Below, piece by piece: positions 1 to 6,837 of a DNA stretch of 11,621 nt. Origin of the DNA: Paenibacillus sp. oral taxon 786 str. D14. GTDB taxonomy: Bacteria > Bacillota > Bacilli > Paenibacillales > Paenibacillaceae. The position numbers were made by a program, and so were the translations under genes. Within the stretch, counting starts at the first letter, position 1, and each line of letters begins with the position of its first letter. Below the pieces are notes generated by a model. The model was not told the origin of the DNA. It did not search any database and saw only the letters and a list, made by a program, of their open reading frames with translations. The stretch lies in the NCBI RefSeq assembly GCF_000159955.1, contig NZ_GG695974.1:68323-79943 (forward strand). The letters run 5' to 3'.

Positions 1-39
1 GCGTATTGGCTTCAAGATGCCGATTGCTCTGGATTGAGG

Positions 40-45
40 TATAAT
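40..45 (+). promoter_or_regulatory. Possible -10 box upstream of the DUF1294 gene
   Basis: A perfect TATAAT hexamer lies about 70 bases ahead of the first gene. There is no good -35 hexamer 16-18 bases upstream (the bases there read ATGCCG), so the promoter is only tentative. It would drive the DUF1294 gene and probably the stress-protein gene behind it. Confidence 0.4.
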
Positions 46-96
46 AGATTTATCCATTAAGAGGAAATACTAAGCAATAACCGAGCAATGGGCTCG

Positions 97-103
97 AAGG
101 GGG
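97..103 (+). promoter_or_regulatory. Ribosome binding site that decides the DUF1294 start
   Basis: AAGGGGG sits 8 bases before the ATG at 112. The upstream in-frame ATG at 88 has its nearest purine-rich run (GAGGAAA, 61-67) about 20 bases away, which is too far. The later start is therefore preferred. Confidence 0.6.
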
Positions 104-111
104 CGGCGAAG

Positions 112-375
112 ATGAGGACGGGGTTACTCGTATGGTTTCTATTTATCAATGCGGTCGCCTATCTGGTGATGTCCGATGACAAGAGGCGGGCGAGGCAGAG
201 ACGTGAACGGATCCCGGAGCGAACGCTGTTTCTGCTTGCTGCACTGGGCGGAGCGCTGGGTGTACTGGTTGCCATGAATACCAAACGCCATAAAACGAAG
301 CACTTCAGCTTCCGGGTGGGCATTCCGCTGCTGCTTCTTTTCAACGCCGTACTTTATGGGTATTTTATGATATAA
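112..375 (+). CDS. DUF1294 small membrane protein
   Basis: This is an 87-residue membrane protein of the DUF1294 family, whose biochemical role is not known. Two hydrophobic segments are visible, at about residues 4-20 and 38-55, and a third at about 69-86. Between the first two lies the conserved family pattern: an N near residue 13, the DK pair at 23-24, the RIPE motif at 33-36, a GG-containing helix, and the RHKTKH motif at 59-64, after which the chain re-enters the membrane. The length matches the family. An ATG at 88 would add eight residues (MGSKGAAK), but the ribosome binding site supports 112. It ends 27 bases before the stress-protein gene, so the two probably share a transcript. The family call is firm; the function is unknown. 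Confidence 0.85.
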   Translation: MRTGLLVWFLFINAVAYLVMSDDKRRARQRRERIPERTLFLLAALGGALGVLVAMNTKRHKTKHFSFRVGIPLLLLFNAVLYGYFMI

Positions 376-390
376 ACTCTTGGGACAAGT

Positions 391-394
391 GAGG
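391..394 (+). promoter_or_regulatory. Ribosome binding site choosing the stress-protein start
   Basis: GAGG (within AAGTGAGG, 387-394) stands 8 bases before the ATG at 403. A GTG at 394 is in frame but overlaps this site, so the ATG is the better start. Confidence 0.6.
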
Positions 395-402
395 TGCTTT
401 CC

Positions 403-837
403 ATGCTATTCCATAAGATTTTAGCCGCGTACGACGGTTCGAAAGCAGCAAACAAAGCGCTGGACAAAGCCATTGAGTTGTGCAAAACGACGCCCGAAGC
501 CAAGCTGGAGGTCCTGCATGTGTACGACTTCCCGCGTTTTTACGTGGCCGAGGGCTTTGTGCCGGTACCTGCTTCCATGAACAAGGATTTCTATGAGCTC
601 GCAGAGAGAACGGTAGAGGAAGCGAAGAAACGCGTTGTGGCCGCAGGTCTGGAGCCTAAAGTCGAAATGGTTCAAGGGGCTCCGGCAGAGACGATTCTGG
701 AGTACGCTCAGAAGAGCGGGGCGGATCTGATCGTCATTGGCAGCCGCGGACTGGGCGGCATCCGCGAATTCGTGCTTGGCAGCGTCAGCCATAACGTCGT
801 CCAGCATGCCCGGATCCCGGTGCTCGTCGTGAAATAA
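403..837 (+). CDS. Universal stress protein, UspA family
   Basis: This 144-residue protein is a single Usp domain and is expected to be cytoplasmic and dimeric. It starts with the family strand and loop HKILAAYDGS (residues 4-13, with D11 at the adenine-side position). Near the C terminus it has the complete ATP-binding pattern G-2x-G-9x-G-S: G113, G116, then G126-S127. It ends with the typical strand IPVLVVK. The intact motif suggests an ATP-binding member rather than the non-binding class. Such proteins are usually induced by stress or growth arrest, but nothing in the sequence shows the signal here. The gene follows DUF1294 closely and is followed by a strong terminator, so the pair forms a short transcription unit. 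The physiological role is not predictable from sequence. Confidence 0.93.
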   Translation: MLFHKILAAYDGSKAANKALDKAIELCKTTPEAKLEVLHVYDFPRFYVAEGFVPVPASMNKDFYELAERTVEEAKKRVVAAGLEPKVEMVQGAPAETILEYAQKSGADLIVIGSRGLGGIREFVLGSVSHNVVQHARIPVLVVK

Positions 838-858
838 TAAGAGCCAGCTTGTTACAAG

Positions 859-892
859 AAGCCTGACCGAATCATTTCGGTTGGGCTTTTTT
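859..892 (+). terminator. Rho-independent terminator after the stress-protein gene
   Basis: A 13-base-pair stem pairs 859-871 (AAGCCTGACCGAA) with 876-888, with two G-T wobbles and a TCAT loop. It is followed by a T run (887-892). It lies 22 bases after the stop codon. Confidence 0.92.
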
Positions 893-927
893 GCTTGTTG
901 GAAGCATGTTGTGCTGGGTATCGGTTT

Positions 928-1110
928 TAACGCTTGCCAGAAAGCTTATTGAGGCGAAAAACACTAGATTTTTTTTCTAACGCTGACCAGCGTGCTTATT
1001 TGAGTTGGGAGCCGCCTTTTTCGGGAGAAAACTCCGAAATAAGCTCTCCCATAAGCGTTACAAGTTGCACGCTCCGATTTTAGCGCAAATAGCGTCTAAC
1101 CCAAGCGTTA
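928..1110. repeat. Mirror-symmetric intergenic repeat element, copy 1 (GC type)
   Basis: Four 23-base units follow the pattern TAACGC...GCTTATT. Two are direct (928-950 and 978-1000) and two are inverted (1038-1060 and 1088-1110; the last ends GCTATT). Unit starts are exactly 50 bases apart within each pair, and the centre between the pairs is 37 bases. The outermost units share nine complementary bases (TAACGCTTG against CAAGCGTTA). The inner units share GCTTATTT against AAATAAGC. Most units can also fold on themselves through TAA/TTA ends and an inner GC or GCT against GC or AGC, with the C after TAA unpaired. I know no named family for this element. Confidence 0.85.
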
Positions 1111-1176
1111 GAACTTTTGGCGTGTGTAGAACTTAACTCCTTCAACTCCATCAAGGAAGATTCCTGTAAGGAAAAC

Positions 1177-1202
1177 TAACGCTTGTCCGACAGGATTGAG
1201 GA
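1177..1202 (+). repeat. Degenerate fifth repeat unit
   Basis: The segment begins TAACGCTTG, identical to the first nine bases of the unit at 928. It later carries ATTGAGG, which matches the bases ending that unit and following it, with a 2-base gap. It lies outside the symmetric array and looks like a decayed or separately inserted unit. Confidence 0.45.
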
Positions 1203-1206
1203 AGAT

Positions 1207-1224
1207 GCCCAAATTTTTTTGGGC
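1207..1224. other. Perfect inverted repeat GCCCAAA/TTTGGGC
   Basis: A 7-base-pair stem (1207-1213 with 1218-1224) closes a TTTT loop. GATTTT follows rather than a clean T run, so it could be a weak terminator or simply a structural hairpin. It stands about 120 bases before glnQ. Confidence 0.45.
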
Positions 1225-1290
1225 GATTTTCTAGTCGGCGTGTAGGGAATTGTAGTTTTTTATAGTCTCCAAAGTAAGGTTATGTTCAAA

Positions 1291-1299
1291 TGTTACGAT
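1291..1299 (+). promoter_or_regulatory. Weak candidate extended -10 promoter for glnQ
   Basis: TGTTACGAT fits an extended -10 (TGn followed by TACGAT) about 50 bases upstream of the glnQ start. No recognisable -35 hexamer sits at the usual distance. Offered only as the best of poor candidates. Confidence 0.25.
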
Positions 1300-1303
1300 T
1301 ACT

Positions 1304-1324
1304 CACATCGACTTCAGGGATGTG
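1304..1324. promoter_or_regulatory. Inverted repeat CACATC/GATGTG just upstream of the glnQ ribosome binding site
   Basis: Two 6-base complementary arms (1304-1309 and 1319-1324) are separated by 9 bases and end 6 bases before the ribosome binding site. The element could be an operator or an RNA hairpin in the leader. I do not recognise it as the site of a particular regulator. Confidence 0.35.
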
Positions 1325-1330
1325 CGGTCG

Positions 1331-1338
1331 AAAGGAGG
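1331..1338 (+). promoter_or_regulatory. Ribosome binding site fixing the TTG start of glnQ
   Basis: AAAGGAGG lies 7 bases before the TTG at 1346. The longer in-frame GTG reading from 1322 would place this site inside the gene. It is therefore the main evidence for the TTG start. Confidence 0.85.
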
Positions 1339-1345
1339 GCTGCCG

Positions 1346-2074
1346 TTGATTCGCTTTCGACAGGTAGATAAGCATTTTGGTCATTTTCATGTACTGAAGG
1401 GGATTAATTTACAAGTTGAGGAAGGGGAAGTCGTGGTCGTTGTTGGCCCGTCGGGTTCAGGGAAAAGCACGATGCTGCGCTGCATTAACCGGCTGGAGAC
1501 GATTACGAACGGCGAGCTGACGGTAGGCGGCCTCCCGGTCCATGACCGCAAGACAGATATCAATAAGCTGCGCCGGGATATCGGAATGGTCTTTCAGCAC
1601 TTTAATTTGTACCCGCACAAAAAGGTGATCGACAATATCACGCTGGCGCCAATTAAGGTGCTGGGCATCTCCAAAGCGGAAGCTGAGCAGACGGCGATGT
1701 TTTATCTGGAGAAGGTGGGCATCGCCGATAAGGCGTCCGCGTATCCGTCCCAACTGTCGGGCGGGCAGCGGCAACGGGTGGCGATCGCCCGGGGGCTGGC
1801 GATGAAGCCGAAGATTATGCTATTCGACGAACCCACCTCGGCGCTGGATCCGGAAATGGTAGGCGAGGTGCTGGATGTCATGCGGACGCTCGCCCGCGAA
1901 GGCATGACGATGGTGGTGGTCACGCATGAGATGGGGTTTGCCCGGGAGGTGGCGGACCGGATTGTTTTTATGGATCAAGGGCAAATCGTGGAGGAAGCAG
2001 GGCCGGAGGAGTTCTTCGCGAACCCGCGGGAAGAGCGGACGCGTGCGTTCCTGAGCCGTCTGTTGAGCCACTAA
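1346..2074 (+). CDS. glnQ: Polar amino-acid ABC transporter, ATP-binding subunit (GlnQ type)
   Basis: This is the ATPase that powers import of a polar amino acid, probably glutamine or glutamate, as a dimer on the inner face of the membrane. From the TTG start it has 242 residues, the usual length for GlnQ. All ATPase motifs are intact: Walker [10 protein letters not shown] (34-42), the Q-loop at FQHFNLYPH (Q84), the signature LSGGQRQR (137-144), Walker B with the catalytic glutamate IMLFDEP (157-163, E162), the D-loop SALDPE and the switch histidine H194 in [12 protein letters not shown] is preferred over the GTG at 1322 because of the AAAGGAGG site and because [12 protein letters not shown] is a normal family N terminus. 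It is the first gene of the glnQ-H-M-P operon; the receptor gene starts 30 bases after it. Exact substrate cannot be read from the ATPase. Confidence 0.95.
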   Translation: MIRFRQVDKHFGHFHVLKGINLQVEEGEVVVVVGPSGSGKSTMLRCINRLETITNGELTVGGLPVHDRKTDINKLRRDIGMVFQHFNLYPHKKVIDNITLAPIKVLGISKAEAEQTAMFYLEKVGIADKASAYPSQLSGGQRQRVAIARGLAMKPKIMLFDEPTSALDPEMVGEVLDVMRTLAREGMTMVVVTHEMGFAREVADRIVFMDQGQIVEEAGPEEFFANPREERTRAFLSRLLSH

Positions 2075-2104
2075 ATTAATCGATAATCAAGGGGAGGAAG
2101 AGAA

Positions 2105-2959
2105 ATGAAGAAGCGTTGGAGGCTAATCAGTATTGCGGTGGTATGTGCGTTGACGGTGCTGGCCGGATGTGCAAGTAATGGGGCAGGCGGCAACACAGCC
2201 GGGAACGGCGGGAATGCCGCTCCGGCAACCGGGGAGAGCGGAACCGGAGCTTTGGCGAAAATCAAGGATCGCGGCAAACTGGTGGTTGGCGTGAAGTACG
2301 ACACGAAGCTGTTTGGTCTCAAAGACCCGTCCACCGGCAACGTCGAGGGCTTCGACATCGATATCTCCAAGACGATCGCTAAGCACATTCTCGGCGATGA
2401 AAACGCGCTGGAGCTGAAGGAAGTCACTTCGAAGACGCGGATTCCGATGCTGAATAACGGTGAGATCGATATGATCGTAGCTACGATGACGATTACCGAG
2501 GAGCGGAAGAAGGAAGTCGATTTCTCCGACGTCTACTTCCAGGCAGGGCAGTCGCTGCTGGTGAAAAAGGGCAGCCCGATCACAGGCATCGAAAGCCTGA
2601 CGGCCGATTCGACGGTGCTGGGCAGCAAAGGCTCAACCTCGGTGAAAAATATCCGCGAGAAAGTGGAAGGTATCAAGGTGCTGGAGTTCGATAACTATCA
2701 GGATGCGTTTAACGCCCTGAAGGCGGGGCAAGGCGATGCGCTGACAACGGATGATGCGATTCTTTACGGTATGGCTGCCCAAGATCCGAATTATGAGGTG
2801 GTCGGCAAGCCGTTTACCGATGAACCTTACGGCATTGCGGTGCAGAAAGGCAACTCGGACATTGTGCAGGCAATAAACGATACATTGAAGGAGCTTCACG
2901 ACAGCGGAGAGTACGACAAGATTTACGAAAAATGGATCGGCAAGAAGCCGGGCGAATAA
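2105..2959 (+). CDS. glnH: Amino-acid ABC transporter substrate-binding lipoprotein (GlnH type)
   Basis: This 284-residue receptor is anchored on the outer face of the membrane. It captures the amino acid and delivers it to the permeases. The N terminus is a lipoprotein signal (MKKRWRLISI, then a hydrophobic stretch) ending in the lipobox LAGC, with lipidated C22. A Gly/Asn/Ala-rich linker (about 23-50) separates the anchor from a bacterial type-3 solute-binding domain (about 52-280). Visible family features are GKLVVGV (57-63), GFDIDI (82-87), SKTRIPML (109-116, where R112 is expected to bind the ligand carboxylate), MTITEERKK (128-136) and the hinge-region DALTTDDAIL (211-220). The ribosome binding site AAGGGGAGG (2089-2097) is strong. 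The GVKYDTKLFG and GFDIDI stretches resemble glutamate/aspartate receptors as much as glutamine ones, so the ligand is Gln, Glu or Asp. The gene symbol follows operon order. Confidence 0.92.
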   Translation: MKKRWRLISIAVVCALTVLAGCASNGAGGNTAGNGGNAAPATGESGTGALAKIKDRGKLVVGVKYDTKLFGLKDPSTGNVEGFDIDISKTIAKHILGDENALELKEVTSKTRIPMLNNGEIDMIVATMTITEERKKEVDFSDVYFQAGQSLLVKKGSPITGIESLTADSTVLGSKGSTSVKNIREKVEGIKVLEFDNYQDAFNALKAGQGDALTTDDAILYGMAAQDPNYEVVGKPFTDEPYGIAVQKGNSDIVQAINDTLKELHDSGEYDKIYEKWIGKKPGE

Positions 2960-2965
2960 TTCGTT

Positions 2966-3616
2966 ATGGATTTTACGATTCTAACTGACTATTTTGACGT
3001 GTACCTGGAAGGGTTCCGGGGAACGGTGCTATCCAGCTTGCTGGCGCTGGTGGGAAGCTTCGTGCTGGGCGCCTTAATCGCTGTGTTCCGCATCGCCCCC
3101 GTCCGGCCCCTGCGCTGGTTCGGAACAGGTTACGTGGAATTTATCCGCAATATTCCGCTGCTGCTTGTCGTATACATTTTCTATTATGGGCCAGCAGCTT
3201 TAGGTTTACCGCTTGACGGTTTCACGGCGGGAACGATCGGGCTTGCGGTATACACATCTTCGTTCATTGCAGAAGCGATCCGCGCCGGGATTCTGGCCAT
3301 CCCCCAAGGGCAAACGGAGGCGGCCCGCTCGTCCGGGTTGAGCTACGTGCAGACGATGCTGCATATTATCCTGCCGCAAGCGATCAAGCTGGTTATTCCG
3401 CCGCTCGGGAACCAGTTTATCAATTTAATCAAAAACTCCTCGGTGTTGACAATCGTGGCGGGGCTCGACCTGATGTATTTTGCCGACATCGTGAATGCCG
3501 ATACGTACCGGACGTTTGATACTTATATTTTTGTGGCGTTGTTCTATTTGGTGCTGACCTTGCCTTTAAGTTATGGAGTGAGGGTGTGGGAGCGAAGACT
3601 TGAGAAAAAATACTGA
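2966..3616 (+). CDS. glnM: Amino-acid ABC transporter permease (GlnM type)
   Basis: This is one of two membrane subunits that form the translocation path. It has 216 residues and about five hydrophobic segments (roughly 18-41, 55-80, 88-112, 137-165, 185-205). The family motifs are present: YVEFIRNIPLL (56-66) and the ATPase-contacting EAA loop, EAARSSGL at 118-125 with G124 and then LPQA at 136-139. The start lies only 6 bases after the glnH stop. No clear ribosome binding site precedes it; the preceding bases read GGCGAATAATTCGTT. Translation is therefore probably coupled to glnH. It is a sister of the next gene, and the pair likely forms a heterodimer. Confidence 0.93.
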   Translation: MDFTILTDYFDVYLEGFRGTVLSSLLALVGSFVLGALIAVFRIAPVRPLRWFGTGYVEFIRNIPLLLVVYIFYYGPAALGLPLDGFTAGTIGLAVYTSSFIAEAIRAGILAIPQGQTEAARSSGLSYVQTMLHIILPQAIKLVIPPLGNQFINLIKNSSVLTIVAGLDLMYFADIVNADTYRTFDTYIFVALFYLVLTLPLSYGVRVWERRLEKKY

Positions 3617-3634
3617 AAGGAGGCCTGAAGTTCG

Positions 3635-4285
3635 ATGGATTTTGCGGGGGCGTACAGTGCGGAGAATTTGCGCTTCTTGGCGGATGGGCTATACGTGACG
3701 TTGATCGTCGCCGGGCTGTCCATCGTGCTAAGCTTCCTGATTGGCTGTATCGTGGGCGTGATTCGGTATACGAAGCTGCCCGTGCTGTCGCCGATCATGC
3801 TGGTGGGTGTCGAGCTCATCCGCAATTTGCCTCTGCTGCTGATCATCTTCTTCATGCGATTTGCCTTGCCGGAGGTCGGCATCAAGCTCGGGCTTGTGGC
3901 CGCGACGGTGACCGGGCTGACGATCTTTGAGGCCGCGATGATCTCGGAAATCGTGCGCAGCGGTCTCGCCTCCATTGACAAAGGGCAAATCGAAGCGGCC
4001 CGTTCGTCAGGACTCAGCGCCGTGCAGACACTATGGCACATCGTGCTGCCCCAAGGCTTGCGGCGGATGGTGCCGCCATTAGTGAGCCAGTTCATCTCGC
4101 TGCTCAAGGACACGTCGCTGGCCGTGGTCATCTCCTTGCCGGAGCTGATGCACCACGCCGGGATTGTCATCGGTCACGGCTACACGTATACGATACCGAT
4201 TCTGCTGCTGGTGGCGTTGATCTATTTTACCGTCAACTTTGTGCTTTCGGTGATCTCAAGGCAATTGGAGGCACGACGAGCCTAG
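3635..4285 (+). CDS. glnP: Amino-acid ABC transporter permease (GlnP type)
   Basis: This second permease also has 216 residues and is a homologue of the preceding subunit. It carries the same landmarks: VELIRNLPLLL (59-69) and the EAA loop EAARSSGL (120-127) followed by VLPQGLRR (137-144). About five membrane segments are visible. AAGGAGG at 3617-3623 lies 11 bases before the ATG, within the 18-base gap after glnM. Two related permeases with one ATPase and one receptor is the standard make-up of this importer class. No T-rich terminator follows; a small CATCC/GGATG hairpin at 4333-4348 lacks a T run. Confidence 0.93.
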   Translation: MDFAGAYSAENLRFLADGLYVTLIVAGLSIVLSFLIGCIVGVIRYTKLPVLSPIMLVGVELIRNLPLLLIIFFMRFALPEVGIKLGLVAATVTGLTIFEAAMISEIVRSGLASIDKGQIEAARSSGLSAVQTLWHIVLPQGLRRMVPPLVSQFISLLKDTSLAVVISLPELMHHAGIVIGHGYTYTIPILLLVALIYFTVNFVLSVISRQLEARRA

Positions 4286-4395
4286 GCATCAACTGACATA
4301 ACACTAACATATAATGGTATATAAGGCATAGTCATCCTTCCCTGGATGTGGTACGATAAGGGGCAAAATAACTCACGGGATCCGGGGGAGCGGGG
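4286..4395 (+). promoter_or_regulatory. Gap between glnP and the kinase gene, with a possible promoter
   Basis: The 110 bases contain a TATAAT at 4310-4315 and an overlapping TATATAAG at 4318-4325. The only -35-like hexamer, CTGACA (4293-4298), is badly spaced for both (11 and 19 bases). A CATCC/GGATG hairpin (4333-4337 with 4344-4348) has no T run. Whether the two-component genes have their own promoter or depend on read-through from glnP is not settled. Confidence 0.35.
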
Positions 4396-5703
4396 ATGCG
4401 GAGCGTTGTCATAAAGTCCTTTCAAAGATCCGCTTACGTTCAGATTGTGGTCGTTGCGATCGGGACGGCCTTGGCGGGGGAACTGAAGATTAATCCGTTT
4501 GTTGGCGATATTTTTCGGATTGGTCTGGGGAGCAGCGCGTTTTTGTTGTTTTTGCTGCTGCTGCGGCAGTTGCCGTATCTCGTCACGGGCGTCATAACCG
4601 GCGTAGTGGTGCTGCTGTTTCGTACGGGATTGGATCAGGTGCTGAGCAACGGCTTGACCGTGGCTGAAAGCGTGACAAGGCATTGCTCGGCGGCGGTGTA
4701 TTACATCGTATTCGCCCTAGGGATGACCCTGATCAAGCGGCGTTTGGACCGCTTCTATCCCTTGGTGCTAGGGGCTGTAACCGCGGTCATCGACCTGATG
4801 TCCAATGAGTCGGAGCTGCTGACTCGGTTGCTTGTGACCGGCACAGCTACGTTTAAACTGAACGAGTGGACGTTTCTCATGATGATTGCCATGCTGCGTA
4901 CGTATTTTGTTACCGGGATTTACAGCAGCATTTCCGTCAGCCGGATGCGAATCGTGCAGAAGGAGCAGAATCGGCGGATTGAGCAGATGCTTAGCTTTAG
5001 CTCCGGTTTATATGGAGAGGTCTTTTACCTGAAGAAATCCATTGGCACCCTGGAGGAGCTGACCTTGCGCAGCTATGAGTTGTACCGGCGGTTAACGGAA
5101 GAAGGCCTGGAGGAGCACAAGCGTCACATCTTGGGGATGACGGAGCAGATCCATGAGGTGAAGAAGGATTCGCAGCGGATTTTGGCCGGGCTGATCAAGT
5201 TGACGGACCGCGAAGTCCCGGGGGATATGCCGTTGTCGAGCTTGGTCCAATATACCATCGACAGTACGCGGCAGTATGCCGATATGTTGGGGAAGCAGGT
5301 CGTTTTTACGCAGAAAATCACCCTGGATTACGACACCGCCAACTACATTCCCTTGCTTACGCTGCTGGGGAACTTGACGGCCAATGCGGTGGAGGCGATC
5401 CAGGGCCAGGGGCAGATTCATTTGGAGGTTCGCGAGCAGGCGGGATGGACCTTGCTCACGGTGAGCGACAGCGGGAGTGGCTTCCCACAGGACGAGCGGG
5501 AGCTGGTCTTTGAACCGGGTTTTACGACCAAATTTGATGAGGAAGGCGTCGCGGCGACGGGGATTGGGTTATCCCATGTGCGCGACATCGTGGCCCGGTT
5601 TGGCGGGGATATCTCCCTGGGGACGGCACCCGGGCTGGGCGGAGCGATGGTTCAAATCCGGATTCCAACCCCAAGCTTGCAGAAGTCGGTGGCGCCGGCT
5701 TAA
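4396..5703 (+). CDS. glnK: Sensor histidine kinase, GlnK (YcbA)-like
   Basis: This is the membrane kinase of a two-component system, 435 residues long. The N-terminal half (about 12-180) has five to six hydrophobic segments and no large extracellular domain, so it probably senses within or near the membrane. A helical linker (about 183-245) leads to QIHEVKKD (251-258), whose H253 is the likely phosphorylated histidine; this is a variant H-box rather than the usual HisKA sequence. The ATPase domain is complete: N-box LLGNLTANAVEAI (323-335, N330), DSGSG (358-362), FEPGFTTK (372-379) and GIGL (389-392). GGGGGAG at 4384-4390 serves as ribosome binding site. In B. subtilis the related GlnK works with GlnL in glutamine-responsive control. 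Here it follows the importer and precedes its partner regulator, so the same theme is likely, but the signal is inferred. Confidence 0.85.
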   Translation: MRSVVIKSFQRSAYVQIVVVAIGTALAGELKINPFVGDIFRIGLGSSAFLLFLLLLRQLPYLVTGVITGVVVLLFRTGLDQVLSNGLTVAESVTRHCSAAVYYIVFALGMTLIKRRLDRFYPLVLGAVTAVIDLMSNESELLTRLLVTGTATFKLNEWTFLMMIAMLRTYFVTGIYSSISVSRMRIVQKEQNRRIEQMLSFSSGLYGEVFYLKKSIGTLEELTLRSYELYRRLTEEGLEEHKRHILGMTEQIHEVKKDSQRILAGLIKLTDREVPGDMPLSSLVQYTIDSTRQYADMLGKQVVFTQKITLDYDTANYIPLLTLLGNLTANAVEAIQGQGQIHLEVREQAGWTLLTVSDSGSGFPQDERELVFEPGFTTKFDEEGVAATGIGLSHVRDIVARFGGDISLGTAPGLGGAMVQIRIPTPSLQKSVAPA

Positions 5704-5770
5704 AGCTGTTTGCAATTCAACCGTATCCTTGGCAAACCGCTACTAACCCAAAGTGTGAGGAGGTTATCCG

Positions 5771-6682
5771 ATGCCGCTCTCTTTTTGTATCGTTGACGAT
5801 GATGCCAGTGCGCGAAAAATGCTGCAGCACATTATCGAGGACAGCGGTCTGGGCGAGGTGACGGGGACGGCCGGCGGCGGAGCGGAGGGGGTGCGGCAAA
5901 TTTTAAGCGAGCCGCCGGATATCGTGCTGATGGATTTGCTGATGCCCGATCAGGACGGAATCGAGGTGATCGATTCCTTGCGCGCCCAAGGCTGCAGCTC
6001 CAGGTTCGTGATGATCTCCCAGATCGAAAATCAAGATATGGTTGGACGGGCGTACCGAAGCGGGATTGAGTTCTTCATCCGCAAGCCGATCAACCGGATC
6101 GAAGTGGAGACGGTGCTGCGGAAGATCAACGAACGCTATGCGTTAGGACATTATTTAGATGAAATCAAATCGAGTCTGAAGAAGCTGGAGGACTTGCGCA
6201 GCGCACCGCTCGCTACTCAGAACAAGCGAACGGTTCGCGAGGCGATCCAACCGATTCTGATGAATATGGGCTTGATTGGCGAAAGCGGCAGCCGCGATAT
6301 GATCGCCATCATGGAGTTGCTGCTGGAGCGGGGAGGCGAAGCTGGCGGCAATCTGCCGCCGCTGAAGGAGTTGTATCGTCAAACCGCGGCCACGTACAAG
6401 ACGAAGCCTGAGGACATCGCCAAGGAGGTCAAGGCGATCGAGCAACGGCTGCGCCGCGCGTTGATGGCGGGGCTGACGAACCTGGCTTCGCTGGGCTTGA
6501 CGGATTACGGCAATCCCCGGTTTGAGTATTATGCCCCGCTCTATTTTGACTTCGAGGATGTGCGGTTGAAGATGAAGGAGATCGAGGAAGGGCGCGAGCC
6601 GGGCAACAGCAAAGGGAAAGTGAACATTAAGAAGTTCCTGCAGGTGCTGTTTATCGAAGTGCAGGAGCAGTTGGGCGGATGA
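5771..6682 (+). CDS. glnL: Response regulator, GlnL (YcbB)-like
   Basis: This 303-residue cytoplasmic transcription regulator is the partner of the preceding kinase. Residues 4-120 form a receiver domain with the acidic pocket VDDD (8-11), the phosphorylated aspartate D55 in VLMDLLMP, S83 in MISQ and the conserved lysine K105 in FIRKP. After a charged helix (about 125-145), the rest matches the YcbB-type output domain of GlnL. The segments MNMGLIGESGSRDMIAIMELL and IEQRLRRALMAGLTNLASLGLTDYG within it probably form the DNA-binding helices. GAGGAGG at 5757-5763, 7 bases ahead, fits the ATG. In B. subtilis GlnL activates glutaminase and glutamine-transport genes; here the nearest plausible target is the adjacent glnQHMP operon. 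Co-transcription with the kinase gene is likely across the 67-base gap. Confidence 0.88.
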   Translation: MPLSFCIVDDDASARKMLQHIIEDSGLGEVTGTAGGGAEGVRQILSEPPDIVLMDLLMPDQDGIEVIDSLRAQGCSSRFVMISQIENQDMVGRAYRSGIEFFIRKPINRIEVETVLRKINERYALGHYLDEIKSSLKKLEDLRSAPLATQNKRTVREAIQPILMNMGLIGESGSRDMIAIMELLLERGGEAGGNLPPLKELYRQTAATYKTKPEDIAKEVKAIEQRLRRALMAGLTNLASLGLTDYGNPRFEYYAPLYFDFEDVRLKMKEIEEGREPGNSKGKVNIKKFLQVLFIEVQEQLGG

Positions 6683-6837
6683 GAGGATTATTGGAAACGG
6701 GTGATTGGTTAGCGGGAGCAACTGTTATTGGATGTCGGTGTCGCTGGATATCGAGCGGATGAAGTTGGATGGCGCTTTCCCGTTGGAGGCTGCTGATATC
6801 GGTGGTTGCCGCCCGGCCGTAAGGCTGGAGGATAAAA

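Larger units (their letters stand above)
893..1345. other. Long intergenic region between usp and glnQ
   Basis: No convincing gene is present on either strand. The region holds a four-unit mirror repeat element (928-1110), a degenerate fifth unit starting at 1177, a perfect 7-base-pair hairpin (1207-1224), a weak candidate promoter (1291-1299), a CACATC/GATGTG inverted repeat (1304-1324) and the glnQ ribosome binding site. Base composition is clearly more AT-rich than in the flanking genes. Confidence 0.75.

Noticed and set aside
88..111. Earlier ATG start for the DUF1294 gene
   Set aside because: No ribosome binding site at a usable distance; the ATG at 112 has AAGGGGG 8 bases ahead and gives the usual family N terminus.
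928..1110. CRISPR array as an explanation of the 23-base repeats with 27-base spacing
   Set aside because: The units are only partly similar, the second half is inverted, there are only four, and no cas gene is present.
1322..1345. GTG start at 1322 for glnQ
   Set aside because: It would put the strong AAAGGAGG site inside the gene and add eight residues (MRSKGGLP) not typical of the family.
4333..4348. Terminator after glnP (CATCC/GGATG hairpin)
   Set aside because: Only five base pairs and no T run follows.
6813..6828. Terminator for glnL (CCGGCC/GGCTGG hairpin)
   Set aside because: No T run on either strand next to it; the stem at 7088-7110 with seven Ts is a far better candidate.
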